A DNA stretch of 64,000 nucleotides from Trogon surrucura (GCA_020746105.1 JAJGST010000022.1:2243135-2307134), one strand, 5' to 3'. Counted from the first letter of the stretch, positions 41,541 through 52,458 are shown. The notes: generated from the sequence alone by a model not told the origin. Program-made: numbers and translations.

Positions 41541-41827
41541 TGATTGCAAATATTTTGCATTTTCAGTCCCAAGTGTTAACAGTAGTGAGCCGATGGATAG
41601 GTATGAACGGATTGTATGAACACTGAATTAAGGGGATTTGTAATTAATACTCAATTCCAGCCCTATGCTATCTTGGGGCAATGGGATCTTGAAAAGTTTT
41701 AGATACTTGAATGGGGTTTTTTTGCCTCACATGTCTCCTAAATCAATTTGGAGCAGATTTGATATGATAGCAGAAATACTGTTTAAGTTGTGACATAGAA
41801 CGTCGTCCTGATATACTACATCTCACT
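41541..41827 (+). pseudogene. pol: RT scraps of provirus D
   Basis: A short RT segment ([16 protein letters not shown]) and connection-like sequence contain many stops. RT fingers, the palm active site and thumb are deleted. Confidence 0.6.
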
Positions 41828-43198
41828 GTGTCAAACTTATATTTTACAGCATTGCTGGAAATGTCCTTGAATTTGCAGATTGCGTTAGCTGACTTTCTAG
41901 GGCGGATGGAGTTTAATCTCCCCCCTCATAAAACATTGCAATCACTTTCAGTTATGCCTTTGCGTGCCACTCCTACAGCCAGCCCTGAACCGCTGCCTGG
42001 AGCACTGACTGTTTTTATAGATGGCTCCAGCAAATCGCATAAAGCAGTGGTGGTTTGGTGTGATACTGATATTCAAGACTGGAAAAATCACATTGTCCTG
42101 CAAGAAGGTTCTTCACAGATTGTTGAGCTGCGTGCTGCTGTGGAAGCATTGCAGCTCTTCTCATCTCAACCTGTAAATATTGTTGCTGAGTTGCACTATG
42201 TATATGGCCTTTTGTGCAGAACTGAGTTTGCCTTTTTAAAATATGTTTCTAATCGTGTTCTTTTTATGTTGTTTCAGAAATTATGCTTACTTTGTAGTAA
42301 TCGGATACACCAATACTTTGTGACACATATTCGTTCTCCTTCTAATCTGCCTGGCTCATTAGTCGAAGGTAATGCTCTGATCGATTCTCTGGCTGCTATG
42401 ACTGCTGTTCCTGATGTATTAGGACAGGTTAGACTTTCGCATGCTTTTTATCATCAAAATAGTAAGACTTTATCCAAAGAGTTTAACATAACATCTCGAC
42501 AAGCTCAAGATGTTATTTTGTCATGTCCAGATGGTCAAACGATCATGCCACTGAACTCTAATATAACAGCAGTCCCTCGTGGTCTTGCTCCCAATGACGT
42601 ATGGCAAATGGATGTTACACATATAGTTGAATTTGGTAAATTGAAATATGTGCGTGTTACTGTAGATACTTTCTCATCTTTTATTGTTGCCACAGCGCAT
42701 AGTGGTGAAAAGTTTAGAGATGTTTGACTGCATTCGCTACGTGCTATTGCCACATTAGGTGTGCCATCACATATAAAAAGGGATAATGGTCCAGCTGATG
42801 TTTCTAAGAAATTTAAAGTATTTTTACAGGAATGGGGAATATCCCATGTGACGGGGATACCTTATTCACCAATGGGACAGAGCATCGTGGAAAGAGCACA
42901 TCTCACGCCGAAAAGAATGTTACAGAAACAGAAAAGTACTGTTGTCAGAATGTCTCCACACGAGAAGTTGTCTAAAGCGACGTATGTGTTAAATCTTCTG
43001 AATATATTCAGTTTCGATATGTTAACTCCTCATCTGAGATTTCAGAAGGAAAAAGAGAAAGACTTGCCAAAGCCTAACATACTGTATAAGGACATTCATA
43101 CTAATGAATGGAAAGGTCCGGTACCTCTATTGACTTGGGGAAGAGGTTATGGCTGTGTTTCTTTATCCACAGGACCTTACTGGCTGCCAGCGAAATGA
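41828..43198 (+). pseudogene. pol: RNase H-integrase of provirus D
   Basis: RNase H at 42010-42400 has VFIDGSSK and ELRAAVEAL, but the third acidic residue is changed (VAELHYVYG for the usual TDSLYV). Integrase has HAFYHQNSKTL, but the final Cys of HHCC is replaced (SCPDGQ). The core has QMDVTHI, KRDNGPA and IVERAHLTPK. A TGA at 42725 splits the core. The C-terminal domain (WKGPVPLLTWGRGYGCVS) is intact to the stop at 43196. Confidence 0.88.
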
Positions 43199-43259
43199 AT
43201 TAAGCCATTTAATGACCATGATTTGGTTCCTATCCCACATGATGTGGCTGTGCAGCATC

Positions 43260-44070
43260 CTGTTATTTCAACAGCGTAGCAGCAACGTGACCATGTACTG
43301 GGCCCACCTGTTGAATCCCTTTGTTTCACCCAGTGACATGGTGGGACCCTGAGGTACCTATTACCAGCGATGACATGGATTGGACTGGCAGAAGATGGTT
43401 ATGGCTGATGGCAGAGCAATTATGGGAAAAAGTGACTGTTCTCAATGTTACCTATTGTACTGATATGTATCCTCATTGTGTGACTAACAATGAAGCTTAT
43501 ATTGGTTATGTAAGACTGTCTAATCAAAGCCACATAATAGGTGTTAAGGTTCGTGGTACTAACCAGCAGAGTGATCTTTCTTTAGTTAAAAGCAAGGCGG
43601 AGAAACCAGGTGCCTTTTGCTTTGTTAGAAGTATGCGACTAAGGACCAAAAGAGATAGGGAGACTCCCTTGTATTCTTCCTTTAGCCCTGGCCAAGCTGG
43701 GAGAAGAAATCAACGGAGCAAACACCACCAGATGTTCCCGCATTCAAAGTTATGTAAGGTTGTTTATTTAATAGTATAAATGCTGGACCCTCTTGCAGCG
43801 ACTTCGGAAACCTCACCTACGAGTGGACGCACTGCGTAGGACTTCCCAAGTGTTGGGAGGGTTCTCCAGAAATCTCGCTGCAACAGGGGCTCCCCAGCGC
43901 CTGCGAGTCTGGATGATGTTAAACTTATGTTTAATAGTATTTGTTGTTGTGGGGAGTGTTTTGTTCTGTTCTTTTTCATTATAGTTAACGATCTCACCTG
44001 AAGTGCTGCCTGAGGGGTCCAAAGAACTGAAAAATACATCTTATGACTTTGATGGTGATCCAAAAAACAA
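43260..44070 (+). pseudogene. env: env remnant of provirus D (betaretroviral type)
   Basis: A frame reading VTMYWAHLLNP shifts to PVTWWDPEVPI (43321-43779), which resembles the SU opening of beta/HML-type envelopes rather than the CX6CC envelopes of B, C and E. It continues to a basic RLRTKR near 43650. After a deletion only a terminal stretch remains (43793-43984) with an Arg-rich part and a hydrophobic segment (LCLIVFVVVGSVLF), before the polypurine tract AAAAGGGGGAAA at 44071-44082. Confidence 0.65.
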
Positions 44071-44082
44071 AAAAGGGGGAAA

Positions 44083-44525
44083 TGCGGATACCCTACATTT
44101 TAGTTAGTTGTGCTGGCAGCACTGCGTTGCAGAGTTAAGACTTCTGTCCTTGAGTTCTTTTCTAAACAAGTACATAAGTCTTGCTTGCTAATTATGAAAA
44201 GAGACCCTGACCAGCCAAGTACAGCTCATGTTGAGAGCTTGTCCGTGAGAATGAACAGATAAGGTGCTTCTTGTACACCAGATGTCCATGGGAGTGAACG
44301 GGAGAGTATGATCAAAACAGAACTGGGAAAGTCTGTTTTCCTTGTGTGATAAGAGAGTGATTGAAGGAATACATGAGCTAATAACAACCCTGGCTGTATA
44401 GTCTGTTCTCTTGTTTGTAACACAAAAATAGTGCTTCGTGCTAGTAAGCATAAATATGTGTGCCTGCTTGCAATAAAGTCAATTCCATTTTCCACCATCT
44501 CGGAGTTCGTGTGTGCTTCTCAACA
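44083..44525 (+). repeat. LTR-D: 3' LTR of provirus D
   Basis: It begins TGCGGATACCCTACA right after the polypurine tract and ends CTTCTCAACA. It has GCATAAATATG and GCAATAAAG in compact order. Related copies are at 18925-19313, 34555-34909 and 63797-64000. Confidence 0.9.
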
Positions 44526-45153
44526 TATAGATAGTAGCCCAATATCAAACACAACTCCCTCCCCTGAGAGCAATCCGCACTGATACTGCAGAGCAGGAAG
44601 CACTGGGGAAAACACCAGGCTCAGTGGTGGCAGGGAGTTGGATACAGGGAGCTGGATTTCGGGAACTCAGGATCCGGGTCAAAAGCAGGAGGTCAGATGG
44701 AGTCCTCTCTGGACACCGGCCATTGCAGAAAAAGGGCGAAAAGGGTTAAAAGGCCGAAAAGAGCAAAAAGGGGCGAAACCCTCGTGATCACTCAATTTAT
44801 GCTAAATATGACGTATATGAGGTGGAATACTCTCGTTGGTCACCTGTCCTGTCTATTACCCCCCAGAGGTGCAACCTTTTACTTCCTTGTGCCCCCTCTT
44901 ACTACCTGGCACCCCCAGCATGGCACACAAGAGTCAGCAGTGGCCTTGGTCACTATAGGAATAGTATAAGCAAGAGCCTTTCTGCATACCAGTCCCAGGC
45001 AGTAACTATAAACATCAGGTGTTATCACTGCCAGTAGCAGACACTGTCTGCAAAAACATGCCGCTAACTTCAGAACGTGTAGCCTTTTAGAAGACACTAA
45101 ACTGGAAAGTAGAAATCACCAAACATGACTGGGTGTTTAGCTAAACCCAGGAG
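44526..45153 (-). repeat. LTR-A, truncated copy
   Basis: It parallels 19409-20034 in extent, including the same U3-end neighbour (AGGAGAGGTTCAT then satellite). The R/U5 end is missing. Confidence 0.85.
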
Positions 45154-45154
45154 A

Positions 45155-45273
45155 GGTTCATCGATCCGTAGAGCCTGGAGCTGCAGAGACACTTGGGCTG
45201 GACAAGGCATTCCAAGGGGAGCACGGCACTCCACCAACAGTTCTCCATCCACTCCTTTCTGATTTTGGGACAG
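45155..45273 (+). repeat. 177-bp satellite, partial monomer
   Basis: It runs from GATCCGTAGAGCCTGGAG to GGGACAG, where LTR-S enters. Confidence 0.88.
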
Positions 45274-46275
45274 TGTCACATCCCACCCACGAGAGGGGCC
45301 AAGTAACTTTTCGGCGTGGGCAACAGTGAGACAGGTCTCAAGGCCCATACACAAACATTTATTAATTTATCACAACATATAGATCGGACTCACGACTATT
45401 GACTCTAATTGAAAAGCACGATAGGGCAGACAATATAACAAAAATCCAGGAAAAGACTAAATAAGCAATGATGTACAATAACTTAATAGTAATAACAAGG
45501 AATAATAAAGGACATGTAAACACAATATTAACCATCACAAGAAAGAAAAATAGGCATAAAACTAAATAAACAGTATGATAAGCCTTGCATTATTTACTGA
45601 GGAAAAGGGGAAAAGAGACAGAGAGAGAGAGGGACTTAACAAGGAAAAAAGACATAACTTTTAATAGGGAACATTACACTTCTGATTACAAAACAGAAAG
45701 TAAGTATAAACTAAGCAAGCAGTGTGATAGGCCTTGTATTATTTAGTGAGGAGAAAAGGAAAGAGAGAGGGGGGGAAGAGAGAGAGGTGTGGGGGGGGAG
45801 GAGACAGAGAGAGACAGAGATCACCAGTCCTGGTTCCTGCATTTACCACCAGCAAGGGTTCAAGGATGATGTCATCTTTTCTTCTTCTCCTGCACTTTTC
45901 TTCTTGGTGTCTTCAACTCCGGCTACATGCTTCTTCATTCTGCTTTCTTCTGTCTCTTGCTTCAACTTATACACCATTTTCTACCTGCGGACATGGAGAA
46001 TGCCAGGTAGGGGGCATTCTTTCCAGTAATTCTCATGAACATGTGCGAATGCCCTATCTCCTTGAAAGATATGCTAGAGATTAGGCCATCCTGCCTCCAC
46101 AAGATTTCCTAACCCTGTACAAATTCTGCCCCAAGGGCTGTTTGAGGCATTTGTAGCCTTATCAGATCGCCCCTCTACAATATTTCATAAACTGGTTTTG
46201 TTTTGTGACCATGCTGGAGGTTTGTAAAAATGACAAGAAATGTTTAAGGCAAAATCCATGGATCAGTCCGCAACA
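45274..46275 (-). mobile_element. Solo LTR-S in satellite with 5-bp target duplication
   Basis: The plus strand starts TGTCACATCCCACCC and ends CAGTCCGCAACA. GACAG flanks both sides (45269-45273, 46276-46280). It is longer than the 62874 copy because of an internal repeat (two versions of the GTATGATA(A/G)GCCTTG block) and GA-rich tracts at 45612-45638 and 45751-45826. Confidence 0.92.
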
Positions 46276-46886
46276 GACAGCCATGGCCATTATGATGTCA
46301 GGCTGATCCCAGAGGTACAGGATCCTACTTAGGGTTAGGTTTCAGCGATCCGTAGAGCCTGGAGCTGCAGAGACATGTGGTTTGGACAAGACATTCCCAG
46401 GGAGCACGGCACTCCACCAACAGTGCTCCATCCACCCCTTTCTGATTTTGGGACAGCCATGGCCGTAGAGACATCAGGATGAACACAGAGGTGCCAGCCC
46501 CTTTTTATATGATTTGACTTCTTCGATCCATAGAGCCTGGAGCTGCAGAAATACTTGGGCTAGACAAGGCATTCCAAGGGGAGCACGGCACTGCACCAAC
46601 AGTGCTCCATCCACCCCTCTCTGTTTTTGGGAGACCCATGTCCATAGAGACATCAGGCTGAACCTAGAGTTGCAAGATCCTAGTTAGGGTTAGTTTTCAA
46701 TGATCCATAGAACCTGGAGCTACAAAGACACTTGGGATGGACAAGGCATTCCAAGGGGAGCACGGCACTGCACCAAAATTGCTCCACCCATGCCTTTCTG
46801 ATTTTGGGACAACTATTGTCTTTGTGACATCAGGGTGAACCCTGAGGCTCAGGGTCCTGTTTAGGGTTAGGGTTTGGAGATCCAAA
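46276..46886 (+). repeat. 177-bp satellite, about 3.4 monomers
   Basis: Units start at GATCC at about 46347, 46525 and 46702, giving periods of 178 and 177 bp. Each has the core CTTGGGCTGGACAAGGCATTC, the block GTGCTCCATCCACCCCTTTC and a junction with TTAGGGTTAG; the last reads TTAGGGTTAGGGTTT. This is the reference array for the other satellite entries. Confidence 0.93.
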
Positions 46887-47125
46887 CTGTCACGTCCCAC
46901 CCAGGAGAGAGGGACATGTGACTTTCAGATTCTTAATACACCACCGGCGTGGACAACAGTGAGACAAGTCTCAAGGTCCATACACAAACATTTATTAATT
47001 TGTCGCAATCTATATATCGTACTCACGACTATTGATTCTAAAAGCAAGATAGGGCAGGCAATACAACAAAAATCCAGGAAAAGGCTAATTAAGCAATGAA
47101 CTTACAACAAAATTATAATAACAAG
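46887..47125 (-). repeat. LTR-S, truncated
   Basis: It starts TGTCACGTCCCACCC at 46887 against satellite and matches the first ~240 bp of the 62874 copy. It then ends in unrelated sequence. Confidence 0.8.
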
Positions 47126-47600
47126 TGACATGTGGAAGAAAGACTCTATAACCCAGAAAGCTATAAAATAGGTATGATTTAATCAGCGCTGGGTGCACAG
47201 GGGAATGATTTTCTCCCATAACGTGCACATCTGAACCATGCAACTACCTTGGTTATACGTGGCAAAAGTTACATATTCATTAGATGCCTATACATATTCA
47301 TAAACTATCCCAAAAAAGGCACTCAGTTATGGTGGTCAGCAGCTCCTCCTCTTGACGCTTATGCTGTGCCTCCTGGTGGTCTTGGGCAGGGATCTTCAGG
47401 GATGAAGACCGCATGTCTTCCTCACGATGAAGTTTTTACCCTCGTCCGAAAACTAGTTGTTCTCAGCACTTTTTCGCAAGAAGTTTTGTTATCAAATTAC
47501 ACAAGGGGGTTCGTCACCAGATGGTCCTTGTTAGTTGCCCTTATCACCAGTGTCCTTGCCAATTTGTGTTTATTTTATGTTTATGGGAATAATCACTCTC
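47126..47600. other. Unassigned 475 bp, possible gamma provirus end
   Basis: No ORF longer than about 130 codons and no recognised motif. It lies between LTR-S and a gamma pol fragment and may hold part of that provirus's 3' LTR. I cannot place LTR ends. Confidence 0.3.
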
Positions 47601-48720
47601 TTCCCTGGAGTAATGGCCCAACCCTTTTCGCTGAATGATCCTTCTAAGTCAGTAATGAGGTTCTTATCTTCTTTGGTATATTGGGGCTTACCTTCCACAG
47701 ATATCTGCCCATCAGGAACCAGGGCTCCTTCAATTTTTACCTGTCGTTTTGACTCTCCGTCAGCCAGCTCGTTTCACTTCTCTAATTCAGAACTCACTCT
47801 TTGGTGTGCCTTTATATGCATTATAGCTATCTTCTGAGGGAGTTGTACAGCTTTGAGTAGTTTCAAGATTTCTTCTGAATATTTGATGTTTTTCCCTTGT
47901 GAGGTTAATAACCCCCGCTCTTTCCAGATTGCCCCATGTGCGTGTACCACTCCAAAGGCATATTTAGAGTCCGTATAAATGTTAACAGTCTCTCCTTCAT
48001 CTAATTCTAGGGCTCTTGTTAGGGCAATTATCTCTGCCTTCTGCGCAGAGGTGCTGCTGGGCAAAGGTCCTGATTCTATAACTTTCTTGCTTGTAGTGAC
48101 AGCGTATCCGGATCGACGTACACCATTCTGCATGTAGCTGCTCCCATCAGTGAACCAGTTTTCAGCACCTTCTATGGGGTTGTCTCTCAGGTCCGAGCGG
48201 CTTGAGTAAAACTGCTTCAATGGTCTCCACGCAGTCGTGGATCACTGGTTCCCCTGTGTGGCCACCGAGGAAGGAAGTTGGGTTGATAATGTTAGTTACG
48301 ACTATTGCCATGTTGTCTTGCTCTACCAGGATCGCTTGGTATTTCAGAAACCTTTGTGGAGAGAGTCAATGCCCCCCTTTCGCTTCTAAAACTGCAGACA
48401 CACTATGCGAAACTAGCACAGGTATCTTCTGCCCTAGAGTAAATTTTCATGCTTCCTGGATGTTTAGAGTGACGGCGACTACAGCCCGCAAGCATCCTGG
48501 CCACCCTTTCGCAGTCACATCTAACTGCTTGGAGAAGTAAGCCACTGCTCGACGGTAGGGGCCTAGATTTTGAGCTAGTATCCCCGATGCGACTCCTTGC
48601 TTCTCATGTCAGAACAGGAAAAAATGGCTTACTTAAGTCTGGAAGCCCCAGGGCTGGGGCTGACATGAGGGCTTTCTTCAGCTGCTCAAAGGCCTCAGTG
48701 GCCTCAGCGTTCCACTGTAG
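47600..48720 (-). pseudogene. pol: Gamma-like RNase H (second copy)
   Basis: RNase H at 48220-47774 (WFTDGSSYMQNG, KAEIIALTRAL, YTDSKYAFGVV) ends at a stop before GNELAD. A degraded start of integrase (YTKEDKNLITDLEG) follows to about 47600. The connection domain at 48720-48230 is out of frame. It is homologous to 5950-7074. The integrase core and env are missing. Confidence 0.85.
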
Positions 48721-48726
48721 GTACTT

Positions 48727-49173
48727 TTAATCAGTTATCAATGCATATAGTGGTTTTACTAGGCGTCCATAAGGATAAATCCACAGTCTGCACCACCCCG
48801 TCATTCCCAGGAAGGTTCGTAACTCTTTTACTGTTTCTGGTTTTGGGGTCTGGCATATGGCCTCCTTTCGGGCCTGTCCCAGAACTCGTTGCCCCGCACT
48901 GATCTCGTACCCGAGGTACGTTACTTGTCGTTGCACCATCTGGGCTTTCTTCCAGGACACCCGATACCCCTGGAGCCCAAGAAAATTTAAAAGACTTACA
49001 GTCCATGTTATGCATGCTTCTTCAGTTTGAGTGGCTATTAAAAGGTCGTCTACATATTGCAGTAGTTTTCCTTCATCTGTTGGAGGTGTCCACGCTTTGA
49101 GGTCCTTTGCAAACTGGTTTCCGAATATAGTAGGACTATTCTTAAACCCTTGCGGCAACACCGTCCAAGTGAG
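48727..49173 (-). pseudogene. pol: Gamma-like RT palm (second copy)
   Basis: It begins LTWTVLPQGFKNSPTIF and has an intact QYVDDLLIA and thumb (LRTFLGMTGWCRLW). It is cut in front of LTW by an LTR end (49174), at a codon that is continuous in the sister copy (QLTWTVLPQG at about 7.35 kb). The ERV-L LTR therefore inserted within this RT. Confidence 0.88.
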
Positions 49174-49442
49174 TGTCACGTCCCGACCTCTCAGGACGTT
49201 GACCCAGGTTCGCTGATTCCCAGACCAGGATTAAGGTGACTTATACCAAGGATCCGAAACAGCAATTTTATTTTCCAAGCACCTGACACCGAGGTATTTC
49301 AAATGCCCACTCAGTGCGACCAACACGCTTCACAACAACTAGTTATTAATAAGCAAAAGAAACTGACCTTGCCATAGATAGTTCCCTGTTAAAGCAAGAA
49401 AGAGAGAGAAGGAAAGTGATAGAGAAAGGAAAGATCACCACC
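49174..49442 (-). repeat. ERV-L 3' LTR, distal part (split by provirus E)
   Basis: The plus strand starts TGTCACGTCCCGACC (sense end CGTGACA). It contains AATAAAAT on the minus strand near 49270. It continues at 57373 on the other side of provirus E, giving a ~588-bp LTR. 49437-49442 (ACCACC) is one copy of E's target duplication. Confidence 0.8.
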
Positions 49443-49841
49443 TGTGGAGAATATTGTGGAAACATGGTTAAAAGAGAAAGGCCATGAAGAAAGGCATCAG
49501 GAGGATACGATTAGATTAATGGACGTGTAGTACGTGCGGGACGTGGATGTGTAATACGTGAGGTATGTGGACGGGACAACATGCTTGTCCTTGAGCTAAA
49601 AAGGGTACGATAGCAGGTTGTTGAAGAAGAAAACAAGAACTGGGAAAAGTAACAAGTAAAAGCTACAAAAACTGCAAATACTGATATGATGCTAATAATA
49701 TGGTAGCCAATAAGGAGCTTAGCTTTTGCAATATGTATGAACCTAATTATGAGTACTATAAATGTATGAATTGCTGAACAATAAATTTGAGACTTGTTGA
49801 TCACTATAGAGTGTGCTCGTCTCCCGCTGAAATCTCCGACA
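49443..49841 (+). repeat. 5' LTR of provirus E
   Basis: It runs from TGTGGAGAATATTG to ATCTCCGACA. CCAAT is at 49707-49711, TATAAA at 49757-49762 and AATAAA at 49780-49785. The close TATA/AATAAA spacing implies a very short R region, as in avian sarcoma-leukosis viruses. Confidence 0.95.
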
Positions 49842-49843
49842 AA

Positions 49844-49861
49844 TGGTGACCCCGACGTGAT
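49844..49861 (+). other. Primer binding site, tRNA-Trp
   Basis: TGGTGACCCCGACGTGAT, two bases after the LTR, is the primer site used by avian sarcoma-leukosis viruses. Confidence 0.95.
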
Positions 49862-50035
49862 ACATCGAAAAGAAGAAGGGATTCAGCGAAGGAGTTCAGG
49901 TCCTATGCAGCGAGGACGGCGATAAGAGCAGCCCGAAGAAAAGGCGCTCCGAGCCCTGAGTGACCGCATCGGCGAGCTCAGCTGATACGTGCTGCCGAGA
50001 CCTTGGAAAGCTGCAACAGCGCTGACGTTTAAGGT

Positions 50036-51781
50036 ATGGAGAGGCAAGCAGCATATGATTTATTTACGACCTTTTTAGAAAAAAGGCAGATTAAGGGGTT
50101 AAATTTGCAGAAAGATTTACCAGGACTGTTAGCGTTTGGGTATGCGAAAGGATGTTTTACAAATCCCCATACAGTCCACGAGTTATCAGAGTGGAGGAAA
50201 TTTGGAGATATATTGTGGGAGTTGACTCTGCAGGATGATAAGATGGCGATTAAGTTTGGAAAGATGTGGCGGGTAGTGCAGAATGAGTTACTACAGTATC
50301 AAGCAGAAAAAACAGCGGCTCAAGAAGCGACTGCCGCACAACAAAAGAACAGGTCCTATGATAGAGAACTGACAGGGGGAATACCGTTACCACCTCGAAT
50401 TTCCAAGATAACTTTACCACCCCTACGGCCAGTAAATACGGAAACCGAGACAGAGACTAGTTGCTGTCCAAAACTCTCGGCCCTGCAACCTCCTCCTGGG
50501 CGGCCGCCTCCACCACCGCCTTCTCTGCTTGTGCAAGAGCCATCACCAGACAATTCCCAGAGCACCAGTGAGCCGATCCCTGGGGCAAAAGCTGACCCAG
50601 CGGGGGCCCTGGCGAGGGAACGTCGGGAGGCATGGGCTGCTCTAGCGAGAGATAGCATGAACAGGGGGGATGATTGGGCCATTCAGACAGCGACACAGTT
50701 GGCTTGTCCGGTTACGTTTCAGCAGGCTGAGGGGGGAGGATACGTAGCTGAAATTAACCCACTGGATTGGAAGTTGCTAGCGCAGCTGCGAGCTACTGTA
50801 AGTCAGTTTGGGGCAACGAGTGAGCCTGTAAAACAAATGTTGGATTACTTATGGAGCACACAGGTATTGTTACCATCAGATTGTAAAGGGATAGTAAAGC
50901 TGATATATACACAGCATCAACAGTTGATTTTTAACGCGCATTGGCAGGGGCTTGTTAATGAAGCTGTGGCAGTGCAGAGGCAGGCAGGTGATCCGTTGCA
51001 TGGAATAACCATAGATGAGCTTATGGGTTTGGGTCCTTACTTTAATACGGAAGCTCAGGCATTGCTGGGACCAGATAAGTGTAGGGAGGCTATGAGATTA
51101 GTGCGACTCGCTATGGATCGGGTTAAGGAGCCAGGAGGGATACCATTCTATATGGGGGTGAAACAAGGTAGAGAGGAGTCACTGGGAGCATTTGTCGATA
51201 AGATAGCAACCGCAATAGAAAAGGCAGGAGTGCCTGAATATATGAGGGGAGCCTTATTAAAACAATGTGCTCTCCAAAATGGAAATGCAACTACTAGAAG
51301 CATTATAAGTACACTGGGACCTCAGTGGAGTATAGAGGAAGCACTAGAAAAAGCAGCAACAATGCCCACAGGGCATCAGGCTTTCCTGGTAAATGCTATA
51401 AAAGAGCTAGGTGATGGGTTGAGAAAGCAAGCAGAGGCTTCACAGAATCAGGTGCTGGCAGCTCTTGCTCCTCTCCAAGCGTCCACAGTAATTAATCGGC
51501 AGTCACAAGGAAATCGACCTAAATGTTTTCGATGCGGGGGCTCCGGTCACATACGAAAGGATTGTACTGCTACACGCGTCTGGTGCCAAAAATGTCGGGC
51601 CAACACTCACAGCACTGGTGCATGCCGCGGAAAGTCGGGAAACTCCAGTACCAGCGCGAACCGCAGTGGCCGCGCAACGACACAAGTAGCAGCTGCAATC
51701 CAACAACCACCCAGTCTGCTGGACAACAGCTCCACCCAGCGACAAGAGGGAGCCTCGGCCTGGACTTGGCAGCCGCAGTAG
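50036..51781 (+). CDS. gag: Gag polyprotein of provirus E
   Basis: 581 codons. The matrix-like N-terminus begins with Glu after Met, so it is not an N-myristoylation signal, and includes ELSEWRKFGDILWE. A proline-rich linker follows (PPPGRPPPPPPSLL, about residues 154-168) with no PPxY or PTAP motif. The capsid starts near residue 220; its MHR-like segment is QGREESLGAFVDKIATAI (about 382-399). NC has two zinc knuckles, CFRCGGSGHIRKDC and CQKCRANTHSTGAC. The ATG at 50036 has G at +4 and is the first long frame after the leader. The end overlaps the pro frame, with a slippery site at 51637. Gag would assemble virus particles. Confidence 0.95.
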   Translation: MERQAAYDLFTTFLEKRQIKGLNLQKDLPGLLAFGYAKGCFTNPHTVHELSEWRKFGDILWELTLQDDKMAIKFGKMWRVVQNELLQYQAEKTAAQEATAAQQKNRSYDRELTGGIPLPPRISKITLPPLRPVNTETETETSCCPKLSALQPPPGRPPPPPPSLLVQEPSPDNSQSTSEPIPGAKADPAGALARERREAWAALARDSMNRGDDWAIQTATQLACPVTFQQAEGGGYVAEINPLDWKLLAQLRATVSQFGATSEPVKQMLDYLWSTQVLLPSDCKGIVKLIYTQHQQLIFNAHWQGLVNEAVAVQRQAGDPLHGITIDELMGLGPYFNTEAQALLGPDKCREAMRLVRLAMDRVKEPGGIPFYMGVKQGREESLGAFVDKIATAIEKAGVPEYMRGALLKQCALQNGNATTRSIISTLGPQWSIEEALEKAATMPTGHQAFLVNAIKELGDGLRKQAEASQNQVLAALAPLQASTVINRQSQGNRPKCFRCGGSGHIRKDCTATRVWCQKCRANTHSTGACRGKSGNSSTSANRSGRATTQVAAAIQQPPSLLDNSSTQRQEGASAWTWQPQ

Positions 51782-52458
51782 AAGTGGACTTGATAACTAC
51801 GTGCCCTCAAAAGATTGCTACAGGAGTTTATGGACCTGTACAAGTACAAGGACAAATAATGGGTGCATTACTTTTGGGACGATCATCTGCCTCTATGCTC
51901 GGATTATTTATAATTCCTGGCGTAATAGATGCGGACTATAAAGGAGAAATTATGATAATGGCCTATACCCTAAACCCACCTATAAGAATTCAAAAGGGTC
52001 AGAGGATTGCACAATTAGTGCCATTACCCCAACTGACTGCGGGAATGAAGTCCTGTATACAGGACGCAAGGGATCAAAAAGGTTTCGGATCAACAGGAGG
52101 TCTGACGCTGTTAACTCTGGACCTAAAAGATAGACCAAGAAAGAAAGTACTACTGACGTATCTGGGACAACAAAAGACTGTTATGGGACTGTTAGATACA
52201 GGAGCGGATTCCAGCATTGTTGCACCGTCATCCTGGCCTCAGGAATGGCCATTACAAGCATCCACTACTACTGTCACTGGGGTAGGAGGACTGACACTGG
52301 CAAGTCGCTCGCCAATTCTTCAAGTGACAATAGAACACAAAACAGTGACAGCAGCTTTTTGTATTACACAACTACCCCCCACAGTGGACTGTTTGATTGG
52401 TCGGGACATTTTATCTCAATTGGGTATGGTATTAACGAATGAGCACCCTTTGGCATGA
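51523..52458 (+). CDS. pro: Pro: dUTPase plus aspartic protease, -1 frame
   Basis: This frame is -1 to gag and is open from 51523. Translation would enter by frameshifting near 51643 rather than at a start codon. dUTPase motifs are LGLDLAAA, LLLGRSSASMLGL and GVIDADYKGE, with a C-terminal GFGSTGG. The protease follows with LLDTGADSSIVA and CLIGRDIL. The dUTPase-protease fusion between NC and RT is a betaretroviral arrangement. It ends in a TGA at 52456-52458, just after a second slippery site. All catalytic motifs are intact. Confidence 0.93.
   Translation: MFSMRGLRSHTKGLYCYTRLVPKMSGQHSQHWCMPRKVGKLQYQREPQWPRNDTSSSCNPTTTQSAGQQLHPATRGSLGLDLAAAVEVDLITTCPQKIATGVYGPVQVQGQIMGALLLGRSSASMLGLFIIPGVIDADYKGEIMIMAYTLNPPIRIQKGQRIAQLVPLPQLTAGMKSCIQDARDQKGFGSTGGLTLLTLDLKDRPRKKVLLTYLGQQKTVMGLLDTGADSSIVAPSSWPQEWPLQASTTTVTGVGGLTLASRSPILQVTIEHKTVTAAFCITQLPPTVDCLIGRDILSQLGMVLTNEHPLA
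51637..51643 (+). promoter_or_regulatory. gag-pro -1 frameshift site GGGAAAC
   Basis: It is read as G GGA AAC in the gag frame, a canonical X XXY YYZ heptamer. A GC-rich region with self-complementary GCGCG/CGCGC follows within 15-40 bases and could form the stimulatory structure. Confidence 0.85.

Noticed and set aside
46859-46875. Interstitial telomere from chromosome fusion
   Set aside because: Only one or two TTAGGG units occur, and always at the satellite monomer junction, so they belong to the satellite.
49511-49804. 97-codon minus-strand frame in the provirus E LTR, repeated at 57042-57377
   Set aside because: It lies antisense in the LTR, has no recognisable domain, and is present twice only because the LTRs are identical.
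50356-50696. Minus-strand frames of 108 and 79 codons in provirus E gag
   Set aside because: They are shadows of the GC-rich, proline-rich gag linker with no independent support.
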